64,000 bases of DNA. Origin: Selaginella tamariscina (lineage: Eukaryota; Streptophyta; Lycopodiopsida; Selaginellales; Selaginellaceae). Shown piece after piece: positions 1 to 11,116 of this stretch. The stretch spans positions 1,762,840 to 1,826,839 of the forward strand of contig PUQB01000002.1 in NCBI GenBank assembly GCA_003024785.1, written 5' to 3'. A program made the translations under genes and the position numbers. Below the pieces are notes generated by a model, which saw nothing but the letters and a program-made list of their open reading frames with translations, did no database searches and was not told where the DNA came from. Within the stretch, counting starts at the first letter, position 1. Each line of letters begins with the position of its first letter.

Positions 1-679
1 TGGAAAGCGGACATTTTGAACAGACTCTTCATCCGTCTCCATGTTTGCCAGAGCTTCTTGCACAGAGGGAGGCATGCCTTGTTCCCAGTTTTCAGGACCA
101 GGGATCTGTATTTAAACTTTCTTCTGCATATTAAATGTATAAAATGTTTCAAGAGTTTTAACCAGAATTCTACTGTTTAAATAAAAAGGTTTACCTTGTC
201 GGAGCCACAGATATTGATAAAGACTTTCTGCTTGTGTTCATTAAATGTTTTTGCCACAAAAAATGGATTAGGCAGGATCTCTTCTCTCTACATCTGTTTC
301 TTTCTCCTGTGATCCAGGCATCTTTATGTCTCCTTCATTGGAGTTCTCTTGTTGCTTCATTGCAGAAAGAAGTGCCTGAAAGAAACCATGTGTGTATATA
401 TGCACATAACTGTGTTGTCTGTATGATATGCGCATATATATATGCAATTTGAAGTGTGTGTGTGTGTGTGCCTATATATAATCCATGTACATTTGCCTGG
501 GTTTTGAATATTATGTGTATACGGTATGACATGTTGTGTATAATACATAGGGATCCACATTATGTAAATACACGAACCTCGAGCTCCATATTCTCCGGAG
601 CAAACCCTTCAGATCGCGCCTTCTCGTAACAGCGCAGCATTTGCATCATCTCTTCCATCTGAGCCCGCTGATCTTCCAT
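1..679 (-). CDS. PIH1-domain protein, 5' part (runs off the left edge)
   Basis: Three exons are seen on the minus strand: 578-679 (ATG at 679, 34 codons, acidic and Met-rich start MEDQRAQMEEMM), 195-375 and 1-105, with GT-AG borders. Exons 2-3 read as the start of a PIH1 domain: ILPNPFFVAKTF, then KVFINICGSDK, then IPGPENWEQGMPPSVQEAL and NVRFP at the edge. PIH1 proteins are HSP90 co-chaperone adaptors: PIH1D1 works in R2TP (snoRNP and PIKK assembly), while other family members pre-assemble axonemal dynein in plants with swimming sperm. Which subfamily this is cannot be told from the fragment. Exon 2 is 181 nt where 180 or 183 is needed, so the frame breaks near 285-305: the upstream half reads ALLSAMKQQENSNEGDIK and the PIH1 half is in another frame. 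The gene is head-to-head with CLPP4. Confidence 0.72.
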
Positions 680-757
680 TTTGTATGAGCCCTAAAATTT
701 GAAATAGAGACCTAATTTAAACTATGTTTAGGGCTCTTGAGGTAGGGTTCTAGAGAA
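680..757. promoter_or_regulatory. Shared divergent promoter between the PIH1 gene and CLPP4
   Basis: Only 78 bp separate the two start codons (679 minus, 758 plus). Both 5' UTRs and any core promoter must lie here or overlap the opposite gene. I see no clear TATA box. Bidirectional control is inferred from the spacing alone. Confidence 0.4.
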
Positions 758-2474
758 ATGGCGATGGCGATGGCGGCGTCGTGCGGCGCGTCACAGGTCT
801 GCACAGTCGGCCATACGCCGGGTAGACGAGTGGCGAAGAGAGTCGCATTTCGTGCAGTACGCTGGCCGGTACGAGCTTCATCTAGAAATGTAGTGGATTC
901 CGTTGTGACTCCTGCGCCGTCTAGTGTGTACGGGGATGCATTTGGACTAGCTATGGCGAGCACTGCAGCGCCCCTGCACAGAGATCTGCCGAGGCCGATG
1001 TCATGGGACTACTGCTGAGGCAGCGAACTGTGTTTCTAGGACACCAATTGGATGACTTCGTCGCGGATGCCATCATAAGTCAGCTCCTATTGCTCGATGC
1101 TATGGATTCCAAGAAAGATATCAGGATGTTCATCAACTCTCCCGGCGGCTCTGTGAGGTAGTCCATTGTTTTGCATTCTCTTTCGCAATATATTTTACAC
1201 ATTGTACGTATATCTACATGTACACATACACGTGTTTGTTTTCCAACATACTATGTCGGTTTGAATCTTCTTAAGGCGTACTTATACATGTAATAGTTAC
1301 ATATCTACAAATGAATGGTATATATGTGATGGGTTTATGCAATATATCCATATATAACACAATCTAAGCACGTGTGTGTCTTAGATATGGGCACATCGCA
1401 CTTATACACATATATGTGTTATGTTACGTGTTGTAATCCAGTGCTGCGATGGGAATATACGACGCAATCCAGTTATGTAGGGCGGAGGTCTGCACGATCG
1501 CATTTGGTTTAGTTGCATCAACGGCATCGATTGTACTCGCTGGAGGAACGAAAGGCAAGCGTTTTGCAATGCCAAACACTCGTATCATGGTTCATCAACC
1601 AATGGGAGGAGCAAGTGGGCAGGCCATTGACGTTGAAATTCAGGCCAAGGTACGTCTCTGGGTAATAGTTTTACTTATATATATAGAGAGAGAGAGAGAC
1701 ACACACACACACATGTATGTTCATGCTGTATATACATTCTCATGGGTTATGGTAATTACAATGATGATCTTGTACACTTAATCTGTCAATCCTCTGAAAT
1801 TTCAAAGAGTCGATAACGGTACATTTCCCTGAGTGATACCTACGCAGATGTCAATATGCATTATATATAGTGCATAATATGTGTATGTGTGTAATCTTTT
1901 CTTGATATCACAGTGATGATCTTGTACACGTAATCTGTCAATCCTCTGAATTTCGAAGGGTGGATAATGGTACATTTCTCTGAGTGATACATAAAACGTA
2001 AGAGGCAATAACATACATGCATATATACATACAGCTTACTAAATATGAGTTATATATATGATGTATGGTATATCTACAAAGAATATACCTGTCTCATTTA
2101 TTCACTTTGAATACAGGAGATTATGTTTCACAAGACCAACTTCACTAGGATCCTTGCAGAGATCACTGGTAAACCGTACGCCCAGGTTGAGAAGGACATT
2201 GACAGGTACTGCACAGCATATATATGCTATGGATATCAATACAACGTAATCAGAATATTCAACTATATACTGTTATGTGGTACACAGGGACCGATACATG
2301 TCAGGCGTAGAGGCAATGGAATTCGGGCTGATAGACGGTGTAATTGACCAGGAAACGATGTTACCGCTTGCCCCAACGCCTGAGAAAGTTGAACGTCGCG
2401 GAGACATTAAGGATGCTGAAGCCGATCCCATGAAGTTCCTTAAACCGCATATACCGGATGACGAAATTTTTTAA
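758..2474 (+). CDS. CLPP4: Plastid ATP-dependent Clp protease proteolytic subunit, CLPP4-like
   Basis: Exons 758-1157, 1442-1649, 2117-2205, 2288-2474, about 294 aa. Serine peptidase of the plastid stromal Clp core, degrading proteins fed by ClpC. The first ~70 residues are Arg/Ser/Ala-rich and Asp/Glu-poor, as in a transit peptide. The mature part shows FLGHQLDDFVADAI, the INSPGGSV loop, the catalytic Ser in GLVASTAS, the catalytic His in MVHQPMGG and the Asp in EKDIDRDRYMS, so the triad is complete. The MPNTRIMVHQP block and the C-terminus ending IPDDEIF match plant CLPP4 as I know it. Intron phases fit (AG|T, phase 0, AG|G). One break: the start at 758 is one base out of frame with the protease part, which is first readable at about 982-1000. 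One missing base, or less likely a 56-nt intron at 926-981, would explain it. Confidence 0.9.
1762..1994. repeat. Tandem-like duplication inside CLPP4 intron 2
   Basis: A segment of about 80 bp beginning TGATGATCTTGTACAC and ending near CTGAGTGATAC occurs at about 1763-1839 and again at about 1914-1990. A few substitutions separate the copies, with about 75 bp of AT- and GT-rich sequence between them. It lies wholly within the intron. Confidence 0.75.
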
Positions 2475-2543
2475 AGGCAAGCATATTCACTAGGTGATAA
2501 CTGTATAAATAACTATTACGTTACACTGTAGCAGTGTGTGTGT

Positions 2544-2583
<40 letters not shown>

Positions 2584-5500
2584 TATATATATAATTTATT
2601 TTAAAGTACCAGGAACAGCGGATTTGTTAGTAAGTCAGCCAATCAGAGGCTTATAACTTCGTTTGTCAACTCATACTGTCGTTCCTTTCTGGTATATACC
2701 TCTCTAAAATATCTTACGTGGCACGGTGCATATTGCGCTTATCAGGTATTGTCATTAGTTGTAAAATCAAAATATTACATGGTTTGCCTTTTGCAATACA
2801 GACATATATCATCGTTTTTAATCACCATTAAATGATCATAATGATAATCAAAACAATAAAATTGAATTGTTCTACATTTATTAAGGGTTATATTGTTATA
2901 TATAAAAATTTGCATCTGATTTTGTTAAAATAAAATTACATCTTTAAAAAAAAGTAAAAATAAAAGATTAAGTTATTAGTTCAAACTAAAAACATTAAAG
3001 GTTAAATAATAAATTTAATTAACAGATTTGCTTATAATTATAATAACGCTTATAAAGAGAGACACTTATATTTTAATGAATTTTACACACATTTATAAAT
3101 AAAAAATAAATAATCTAATTAAGCTAATTTAACAAACCACAAGTATATATTTATTTCTTTTTTTTTAACATGAGGTAATGTTAAAAACCTCATCTTTAAC
3201 TACTTTAGTTAATCATATTATTCTTAAGCATATTTAAATTAATAATTTTAATTTCTACATTTTATTAATAAAATTAAATATTTTAAAATTGCCTAGAAGA
3301 ATAGGTTAATGTTTTTTAACGTTTAGAAAAAAAAATATTTACATATTTTTATATTTGTAATTAAATTACTAAGATATTGTTATTTAGAATAAATGAATAA
3401 ATGAAATCAAACTAACAAATAAGCCTTAAAAAATTAAAAATTGAAACAAATCACATATTACAGATAAATAATAGAATAAATATATATTAGGGAAAAAAAT
3501 AATTAAATCATTAAAAAGATCACAACAATTTAAAATTTAAAATGTAAGTTTATGAAGTTTATATGAAGATGAAAGATTTCATTATAAGATTGTAAATTTT
3601 AAATTTAAATTTTTAATGAATTTATTGTTAGTGATATTTTAGTTGTTTATAATGTATTCCTAATATATAATCTATTCATAATATATTATAGAGTTTAAAA
3701 CATATAAATGAAAATCATATAAAATGATATGTAAAAATATTGATTAATGAAGGTTATGATATGAAAAATAAATATGTCACTAATATAAAAATTTAGTTAT
3801 TCCGATCTTTAAAATAATTTTGGTCATAAAAAAAAGAAGCATAACAATAATAACTATATAAGGAATATGATTTTATTAAAAAATATTCCAGACTATGAAC
3901 CAGATCAAAATGCAGGAGTAATTATTATTTTTTATTTATATTTCTTATGTTAAATAAAATTTTTTTTATTTTACAATAGATATTTTCATAAATTATAGAT
4001 AAAAAATAATTCACATGATTGAAATATATTAATATATTTATTATATTCAAAATGTTAAAATGGCTATTAAAACCAACAATATTTAGTTTCATGTTTATTT
4101 ACTTACACCCTTTAGGGATATATAAAAATTAAACAATGTGATTACAATAACCATTCATTTTAAATATAAAATAAACATGTAAAATCCATAATATTTATAA
4201 ATATATCTTTATAAACACAATTGAATACTGAAATTTATTAAGGTTTGGATCACTCATTTTTGTATATAAGTTAGGGTTTCTTAATTAATGAATATACACC
4301 TTTATATATTCCGAGATTTCACATATTAAAATTTAAGCTATTTAATTAAAATATATATATGAACATTGTAATTAAAACGGGAATGTCTATAGTACCATTT
4401 TCTTAATAATTAGTAATTTTTATTATTTAATTGTCATTTGTTAATATAAAGAAATAAGTTTTAGAATAATATAGGTTTAAAGAAATAATATTTTTTTAAA
4501 TGTATGTTTAAAATTTAATAATTAATAGTTGAAGACTTTGCATTTTTATCTTGAAGAAAATTTAATACATTCATAATTATTTTTATCAAACTTGAATATT
4601 GTTACAATTTGTGGATTAACTATAATAAGAATGATAATTTAACTAAATAAATATTTTTATTAATTATTTAATAAAAATGTAATATGAATATGAGATTTTG
4701 GGTTTGAGTTTTTTTTTACAATTAAGCACATGAAATAGTATTTTCAAGTATAATTAAGAAAGTAAAAAAAAAACTCTAAATAATATTAGTTTAATTAATA
4801 TAGAGTGATTTATCATAAATTGTAACGAATATGTGTAATTTTATTTATTTAAAATAACAAAGTCTAGAATATAATAATAATTTTGGTTATTACTTTAGAG
4901 TGGTTTACTATGAATTTTAACAAATTTATTTAATTTTATTTTAATTATTTGAAATATAAAAATCTGGATTATAATGAAACAAATTTATTTATATATTATT
5001 TTAGTCAATGTTTAATATAAATAAATTTAAACAACATATTAGCCATTTTATTTAAAAATGAATGAAATATTCCTTGTTATTGTTTTATTTATTTATGTCG
5101 GAATTACATGAAATAGAATGAAGTATAACAAATTGAAATAAAATAAAAATATATAAATTAATAAAAAATTAGAACAGAATAATTAATATAATTTTATTTA
5201 TTGTAGATTGGAAGGAAAAAACTTATATAAGCAAATGTTAATAATGCCATATTTGTTTTATAATATATTATATTGTAGTTTATTTTAAAATTAAGTGCAA
5301 TTCTTAATATTCAGATACTATAGATTGCATACGTTTTCTTTTATTAAAGAATAATATACTTCTTAATTTTTTAGATAAATCAATAAGCATACTCAAAAAT
5401 TAAAATCCATATTTTCTGCCGAAACTTGTAAATAAATTAGTACAAAGAATATATATATAAAACCGAAAAACACACACACACGTGTGTGTGTGTTATATAA

Positions 5501-6086
5501 AATTATTATTAAGTAATACATAATATTTGCATTTTAAAGTGAAGAAGTAAAGCACTATTATATACATGTGTTTATAAGTAGTAATCAATAATTATAAAAT
5601 TATAATAAATTAAAATGTATACATACTTCTAGTTTTAAATTTAAAAATAAACTTTTACACATATAATATATATGCATACGTTTATGATTTATCTTGTTTA
5701 TATATTTTTTCACATATATAAAACTTTAATCTTTTAATATAAAGATAGAGCTTTAAAAACATTTAGTGTGTATTTATCTTAATATTAGATTATGCATAAT
5801 TGTTTATACAATATGTGTGTGTGTGTGTGTGACTTAATTTTAGCTAGTAAACGCATTGAAAAAAATACATGTGCGTATTTAAGTCGGCATTTTTAAAGTA
5901 TACAGTGGTCTGATATGCACGCACGCGGGCGCACACACACACACACACACCTGTAAATGAAACTTCACAAATGCATATGTATTCTAAAAAAGAGAAAACA
6001 AAGGAAAAATGTAACAAAGAAAAAGAAACTTCAGTCTACAAGACAACTAAACACTGAATACAATAAATATAAATATATATATATCT
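2475..6086. other. AT-rich intergenic DNA without genes
   Basis: This holds a (TC)n tract at about 2547-2581 just past CLPP4, then about 3.3 kb of A/T-dominated sequence with stops in all frames. Near 5470-5494 a (CA)n run meets a (TG)n run and forms a perfect inverted repeat. (TG)n and (CA)n tracts occur at 5814-5831 and 5933-5950. I recognise no gene or transposon domain. Confidence 0.7.
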
Positions 6087-6767
6087 TCAGTTCTGATTCC
6101 CCTTCTTCAGGTTTTTCTGCTTGGTATTATGAAACCAACACTTGAGAGACTCCATACTAATCCCAATCTCGCCCGCAAGTTGCTCCTGCCTCTCCTTTGG
6201 AACATTCCCAATGATCCAGTTTGCCTCCTTTGCAGCCGCTTCTAGCTTACGTACCTGCTCCTCTGTGAACTTAGTCCGTTTCCGCTTCTTATCGGACTTC
6301 GGGGGAGCCCGGTCAGGACTTACGGACACCGGTTGCCTTGACACAATAGGGTCAACCCCGGTTAAAACCGTCCGGTCAACCCCGGTCAAAGACGGTAATG
6401 GCTTCACCTCGGGCGTCTGGAGTCCGACAAGCAGACCCATCACCTTAGACAGATGCTCAAGTATCTCTGGCACAGGCCCTGCGTTCCTATTCTTCTTCAT
6501 TACCTTGTTAATGTCCGAGGTGAACCTCTCCACGGCTGCTACGATTGCATCCTGCTTCCTGTTCTCGGACTCCTGTTGGGTCTCCGTGTTCATGTTGCTT
6601 ACACACATGGGTTGCTCCGGATTCGCGTTTGCACGCCGGAAAGCGCTGCTCCGTGTGTTATGGTGGTCCGAGACGGCGGTATTGTCCGAGATAATAATCT
6701 CGAGGTTGCTTTTCACATCCAAGGACTCGTCTGGTGTATCTTCGAACATCCCCTCTTCGTGTTCCAT
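6087..6767 (-). CDS. Homeodomain protein, ZF-HD-like homeodomain without zinc finger
   Basis: Single-exon frame of 226 aa, ATG at 6767. Residues ~1-155 are polar and low in complexity, with an acidic N-terminus, a helical stretch near 70-115 (AIVAAVERFTSDINKVMKK, ILEHLSKVMGLLVGL) and a small duplication LTGVDRTVLTGVDPIV. A basic block KSDKKRKRTKFTEEQ opens a ~60-residue homeodomain at about 160-221. Its third helix reads SLKCWFHNTKQKN, so it keeps the W-F-x-N core. RTKFTEEQ and WxHNxK resemble plant ZF-HD homeodomains, but the Cys/His zinc finger that normally precedes them is absent; only one Cys is seen upstream. It is probably a nuclear DNA-binding protein; targets are unknown. Upstream on the minus strand a donor (~6872) and an acceptor (~6797) suggest a 5' UTR intron. 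Confidence 0.72.
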   Translation of the reverse strand: MEHEEGMFEDTPDESLDVKSNLEIIISDNTAVSDHHNTRSSAFRRANANPEQPMCVSNMNTETQQESENRKQDAIVAAVERFTSDINKVMKKNRNAGPVPEILEHLSKVMGLLVGLQTPEVKPLPSLTGVDRTVLTGVDPIVSRQPVSVSPDRAPPKSDKKRKRTKFTEEQVRKLEAAAKEANWIIGNVPKERQEQLAGEIGISMESLKCWFHNTKQKNLKKGNQN

Positions 6768-7236
6768 ATATCACTGTTAATTCATTCACTGTTATGAGAT
6801 TAACCTAGTTTAAGACCTAATCGAGTGCTGCTTAAACTGGGAGAGATTAAGGAAGGGAAAAAAAATTTCTTACCTTGGAGCGCAAAGAAAACCCTTGTTC
6901 TTGTTCCCTGTTTAATCCCCTAATTTGGGGGACACGATTAGAAAAACAATCGCTGAATTAAGACGCCCAAAATAGCAGTGATTGCCCTAACCACGACTAC
7001 TTAACAGGGATAACCTTTCGAATATTCTATTAGCATCTCACGAGGTATATCTTAAATGTAATTAGTTTAATAAATCTTTAGTATTATGTCCGTGAAATAG
7101 TTAAAAACTAAAATTAAACACACATATATACGCAATTATAATGAATAATTAAAGTATATTCCGACAAGCAAATGAGCATATTCCTGTGGCAGATGTTTAC
7201 TTGGAACATTTATTTGGTGTACAGGGAAGAGAGCTA
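6768..7236. other. Intergenic region between the divergent homeodomain and MSRA5-like genes
   Basis: No coding sequence is seen. It should contain both promoters. A likely 5' UTR intron of the homeodomain gene lies at about 6797-6872 on the minus strand, with donor CAAG|GTAAGA and acceptor TAACAG. The MSRA5 side is AT-rich. Confidence 0.45.
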
Positions 7237-8010
7237 ATGGTCTGGTGCGTGATCCCGCTAGTTCTATGGCTGGCTATGGCTGCGAATCCGGCTATCTCCA
7301 TCCGCATACCGGACAGTCCGAGCTCGGAGTCGAGGACGGCGGTATTTGCAATGGGGAGCTTCTGGGCAGCCGAATCGGCATTCGGATGCATCCGCGGCGT
7401 GTTGAGGACCCGAGTCGGATACTCGGGCGGCATCAAGCAGAATCCGGAGTATCGGAACATCGGAGATCATGCTGAATCCGTTGAGGTAAGAGATCTAGAT
7501 CGACCTAATGTAGCCAGGATTTTGTATATATATATGTATTCACATATATATTTTTTTTCTAAGACTGTTTTCATATTCATGGAAAATGTAGCTTTATATC
7601 TCATCATTTCGCATGTAGAGGATGGTGTTTTCATTTATCCCAAAAGCTGTAGCTATATGTGTATATATATTACACTAGAGACGATGTGTGGACGTACACA
7701 CACTCACACACACGAGAAAGAGAGATGTTCTCTCGTTGCTATATATATATATATATGTATACAGATGACTATAATTTATTCAAATTTTGTGAAGTGCGGT
7801 TTTTAAGCCAAATTTTCCTATTTAAAACTCGTAATAGTGACACTGTTGTAATTGTATTGATTTCGTGTGAAGCGTGTGTTTGCAGATTGAGTATGATCCT
7901 GCTGGTTGTCCGCTACGAGCAGCTTTTGGACACTTTCTGGGCAAATCACGACCCTACACAAGTTTTTGGCCAAGGACCTGACGTCGGCGAGCAATATAGG
8001 TGCGTCTTAC

Positions 8011-8062
<52 letters not shown>

Positions 8063-8708
8063 TTAATTGGTTCTTCAGGTCTGTGATATTTACTCAAGGT
8101 GATGAAGAAATGAGATTAGCAAGTTTGAGCAAAGAAAGGGAGCAAGCAAAGCGATCCGATGCGATGGTTACTACAGACATCGAACCATTCGATATAATTT
8201 ATCCTGCGGAGTCAGAACATCAGGTAGGAGTGTATGTGTGTGTGACATGCACAAATAGTGTAGTTCATGACTTTGTGTTTCCATTCACTATATTGCATGT
8301 ATATACTGAAGAATGGTGTATATTGTATATACTTAGCCCCATCTGTCTCTTTATGTGTCTGTGTTCTGTCTCTGTCTGTCTCCCTCCCTCACACACACAC
8401 ACACACGAGTCTTTCTATGTGTAAATATACATTTGTAATAGTGAATAGACACATGGCACACACACACACACAGGGATACACGGATATGCTAATGTAATAC
8501 TAACGTGCAGAAGTTTGAGCTGAAAAGGAGACCAATGCTCTTGCAATTATTTGGTGAGCTTACGGAGGAAGAATTCGTGAGATCGACTGCAGCAACCAAG
8601 TTCAATGGATATGCAGCCGGTACGTGCCCGCTTGCTCTCAGCAAGGAGCTTGCTAATCTACTTAGCCAGTTCCTTCGACAGAGGGAAAAGCTTAGCCAGT
8701 TTTTCTAA
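7237..8708 (+). CDS. MSRA5: Peptide methionine sulfoxide reductase A5-like (secretory, variant active site)
   Basis: Exons 7237-7485, 7886-7999, 8079-8223, 8511-8708, about 234 aa. The start at 7237 gives a signal peptide ([15 protein letters not shown]); an in-frame ATG at 7186 would bury it. MsrA enzymes reduce methionine-S-sulfoxide. The fold is recognisable from [65 protein letters not shown] and [10 protein letters not shown]. The usual catalytic Cys of GCFW is Ser (GSFW). The plant MSRA5 branch, as I know it, has this same change together with the GC(I/V) Cys downstream, so this is family character rather than damage. Exon 2 carries one extra base near 7898-7905 (GATCCTGCTGGTTGTCC): exon length 114 versus the 113 that the phases require. 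The CDS ends 176 bp from the convergent PPR gene. Confidence 0.87.
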
Positions 8709-8884
8709 GGTCTGTCTTTCTTCACCTTTCCTCTTTTTCTTTTTTCTTTCTTTGTACAAAACTGGTCATAAGCTAGACCAGAAATACACCGAGGTTGATA
8801 CGTACGCTTGTTCTTGTGTGTGTGCGTACATTGCAATTTAGTTATACACAAAATTGTTTTCTCACGTTTATCTTTGTTACAAGT

Positions 8885-11116
8885 TTACCAGTAATCTCCA
8901 CAGGAGCAAGTCCCATCCGAGAAGTGATGAAATCTAGTAGCATCCCTGACAGTAATACTTCGCCCAACCATCTTGGAAACAAACTTGATAGCCGAATGAC
9001 AATCTGCACAAGCCCGTAAGTTCTTGACAATCCTCAGCGCTTCACCATCCTCAGTGTGCATCAACCCAAACACCATAGCCATCTTCTCACTGTGGTAATG
9101 TAGCAAACCTTCCTTACTCTCCTCACTCACATCGTGCAGCACCTCCTTTGTGTCCGGTACATACCCGGCTTCCTTCATCTGCTTCGCCAGTCCGTGCATG
9201 GCAGCTTCAACTTCACCGTAATTCGGATTCGTAAAGTCCCCAACTACGAAGGAGTGTACCACATCTCCAATACTAACCGTACTCACACCGGGTTGCTTCT
9301 TTACTCCCTTAGCTTCCATCAGCCTCCTGACCATGAGTACGTCCTCCCGCCTCCCCGCCGACGAGTACAAGTTGGAGAGGGCCACGTACGGTATTCCAGA
9401 TTCAGGTTCGAGCTCCATGATCCGCCTCGCAACCCGTTCGCCACACTCCACGTCCCGGTGCAACCGGCAGGAACCGAGCAAGGACAACCACACGACAGAG
9501 TCGGGTAAGTAAGGCATGTGCTCCACCAGTTCCTCGGCCTGGCGAGTCCTACCGGCCCGACCCAGAGTATCGATCATGCAACAGTAGTGCTCCCTCCTGG
9601 GAGACAACCCGAAATCCACAACCATCGACACGAACTGTTCGTACCCCTCGGCAACCAGTCCTTTGTGACTACACCCTGTGAGTACGCTCCGGAACGTCAC
9701 TTGGTCGGGTCTCACCCCGTCGAGCTTCATGTTTCTGAAGATCTCATTCGCATCTCGGTACCGTCCGTTTTGGGCGTATCCCCATACCATCGTGGTCCAC
9801 GATACCGAGCTCTTTGCAGCCATGCCCTCAAATGCCGTCCTCGCCTCGGCCAGCTTTCCCATGCAGATGTAGACGTAAAGTAGAGCAGTCCAGGAGACGA
9901 CCGTCTTGGTCGGGATCAGGGAGAAGATCTTCCTCGCCTCCTCGAAGTGCCCGTTTTCCATGAACGTAGAGAGCATCACATTCCAGGTGACCACGTTCCT
10001 CGCAGGGATCATCTCGAAGATCCTTCCGGCCACCGAGATACATCCGTTCTGACCGTAAGCATGAACCATCGCGGTCCACGTGATGACGTCGCGTTCCGGC
10101 ATGCTCTCGAACACCTTCTGTGCCGTGGGAAGGTCGGCCACCCCGATCATGGCAGTCTCGGACACCGCGTTCCTCCCCGGCATTCTAATATGTACCGTCT
10201 CGGCTTCCTCCAGGTACCCGTTCTGTGAGTAACACAGCAGTAAGCTCGTCCACGAGACGAGGTCCTTCGCCGGCATACCGTCAAATGCTGCTTTCGCGTC
10301 GCTCACGTGCCCGCGCTGCGCGTACGACGTGATGAGCGAGTTCCACGTAACCGAGTCGCGCTCCGGCGTTTTCTGGAACATCTCCACACTCTCCTCGAGG
10401 CGGCCTTCTTGAACGTACGCTGCAATCATGGAGTTCCACGACACTAAGTCCCGCTCCTCCATCTCGTCGAATGTGTTCTTGGCCAGATCCAAATGCCCGA
10501 GCTGGGCATCTACTGTAATCATGGCATTCCAAGAGACGACATCGTGCACCGGCATTGCCTCGAAGAGTTTCTTTGCGCCTTTGAGATCACTGCTCCGTAT
10601 GTATCCTTGTACAACCCCGTTGCACGACACTAAGTCCCACTGGGGCATCCTGTCGAAGAGACTCTTTGTCATCTGCAAATGCCCTTTCTGGGCATTGGCA
10701 ATGAGAACTGCATTATACGAACATACATCTCGGTGCGGCATCCGATCAAAGAGGCTCTTGGCTTTCTGCAGATGCCCGTTCTGTGAGTAGGCGTGCATCA
10801 TCACGTTCCAGCTGACAGCGTCCCTTTGTGGGATCCTATCGAACATGAACTTGGCGTCTTCTAGGTGCGCGTTCTGGGCGTATGCTTGGATCATCATGTT
10901 CCATGAGTAGAAGTTGCGGGTCTCTACTGCGTCGAATACGGCCCTGGCGTCTCGGGTGCTCCTGCATTTTCCATACATTTGGACCAGCAAGTTCGCGAAG
11001 AAGACGTCGTTGGTGTCGATCAAGGTGGTTAGTTTGGAGTGCAGCAGCCTTGCCTTGAGCAGGTTCTTCTCGTTGCCGCATGCTTTCAGTGTGTCGTGCC
11101 ACAGGTGTCTACACAT
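8885..11116 (-). CDS. PLS/DYW-class pentatricopeptide repeat protein (organelle RNA editing factor)
   Basis: Uninterrupted frame of 743 aa, intronless. About fifteen ~31-residue repeats of S-like type follow one another from roughly residue 35 to 470 (SWNxMIxAYxQNGHLxxAKxxFDRMPxRDxV). E-type motifs come next, then a DYW domain from about residue 604 (GVKKQPGVSTVSI). The deaminase signature is complete: H675 and E677 in HSEK, the CADC zinc pair at 703/706, HHFSDGTCSCGDYW at the end with the last Cys pair at 737/739. Such proteins bind one or a few organelle transcripts and convert C to U. The classical GDYW end argues against the DYW:KP U-to-C variant. The exon is GC-richer than its surroundings. 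No obvious transit peptide is seen, so an upstream exon or a more N-terminal start is possible. RNA target unknown. Confidence 0.93.
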   Translation of the reverse strand: MCRHLWHDTLKACGNEKNLLKARLLHSKLTTLIDTNDVFFANLLVQMYGKCRSTRDARAVFDAVETRNFYSWNMMIQAYAQNAHLEDAKFMFDRIPQRDAVSWNVMMHAYSQNGHLQKAKSLFDRMPHRDVCSYNAVLIANAQKGHLQMTKSLFDRMPQWDLVSCNGVVQGYIRSSDLKGAKKLFEAMPVHDVVSWNAMITVDAQLGHLDLAKNTFDEMEERDLVSWNSMIAAYVQEGRLEESVEMFQKTPERDSVTWNSLITSYAQRGHVSDAKAAFDGMPAKDLVSWTSLLLCYSQNGYLEEAETVHIRMPGRNAVSETAMIGVADLPTAQKVFESMPERDVITWTAMVHAYGQNGCISVAGRIFEMIPARNVVTWNVMLSTFMENGHFEEARKIFSLIPTKTVVSWTALLYVYICMGKLAEARTAFEGMAAKSSVSWTTMVWGYAQNGRYRDANEIFRNMKLDGVRPDQVTFRSVLTGCSHKGLVAEGYEQFVSMVVDFGLSPRREHYCCMIDTLGRAGRTRQAEELVEHMPYLPDSVVWLSLLGSCRLHRDVECGERVARRIMELEPESGIPYVALSNLYSSAGRREDVLMVRRLMEAKGVKKQPGVSTVSIGDVVHSFVVGDFTNPNYGEVEAAMHGLAKQMKEAGYVPDTKEVLHDVSEESKEGLLHYHSEKMAMVFGLMHTEDGEALRIVKNLRACADCHSAIKFVSKMVGRSITVRDATRFHHFSDGTCSCGDYW

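Noticed and set aside
6142..6797. 212- and 114-codon plus-strand frames over the homeodomain gene
   Set aside because: The minus-strand frame contains a homeodomain; the plus frames have no recognisable domain and overlap it.
9134..10790. Several 80-120 codon frames antisense to the PPR gene
   Set aside because: They are shadows of a GC-rich 743-codon reading frame with clear protein conservation on the minus strand.
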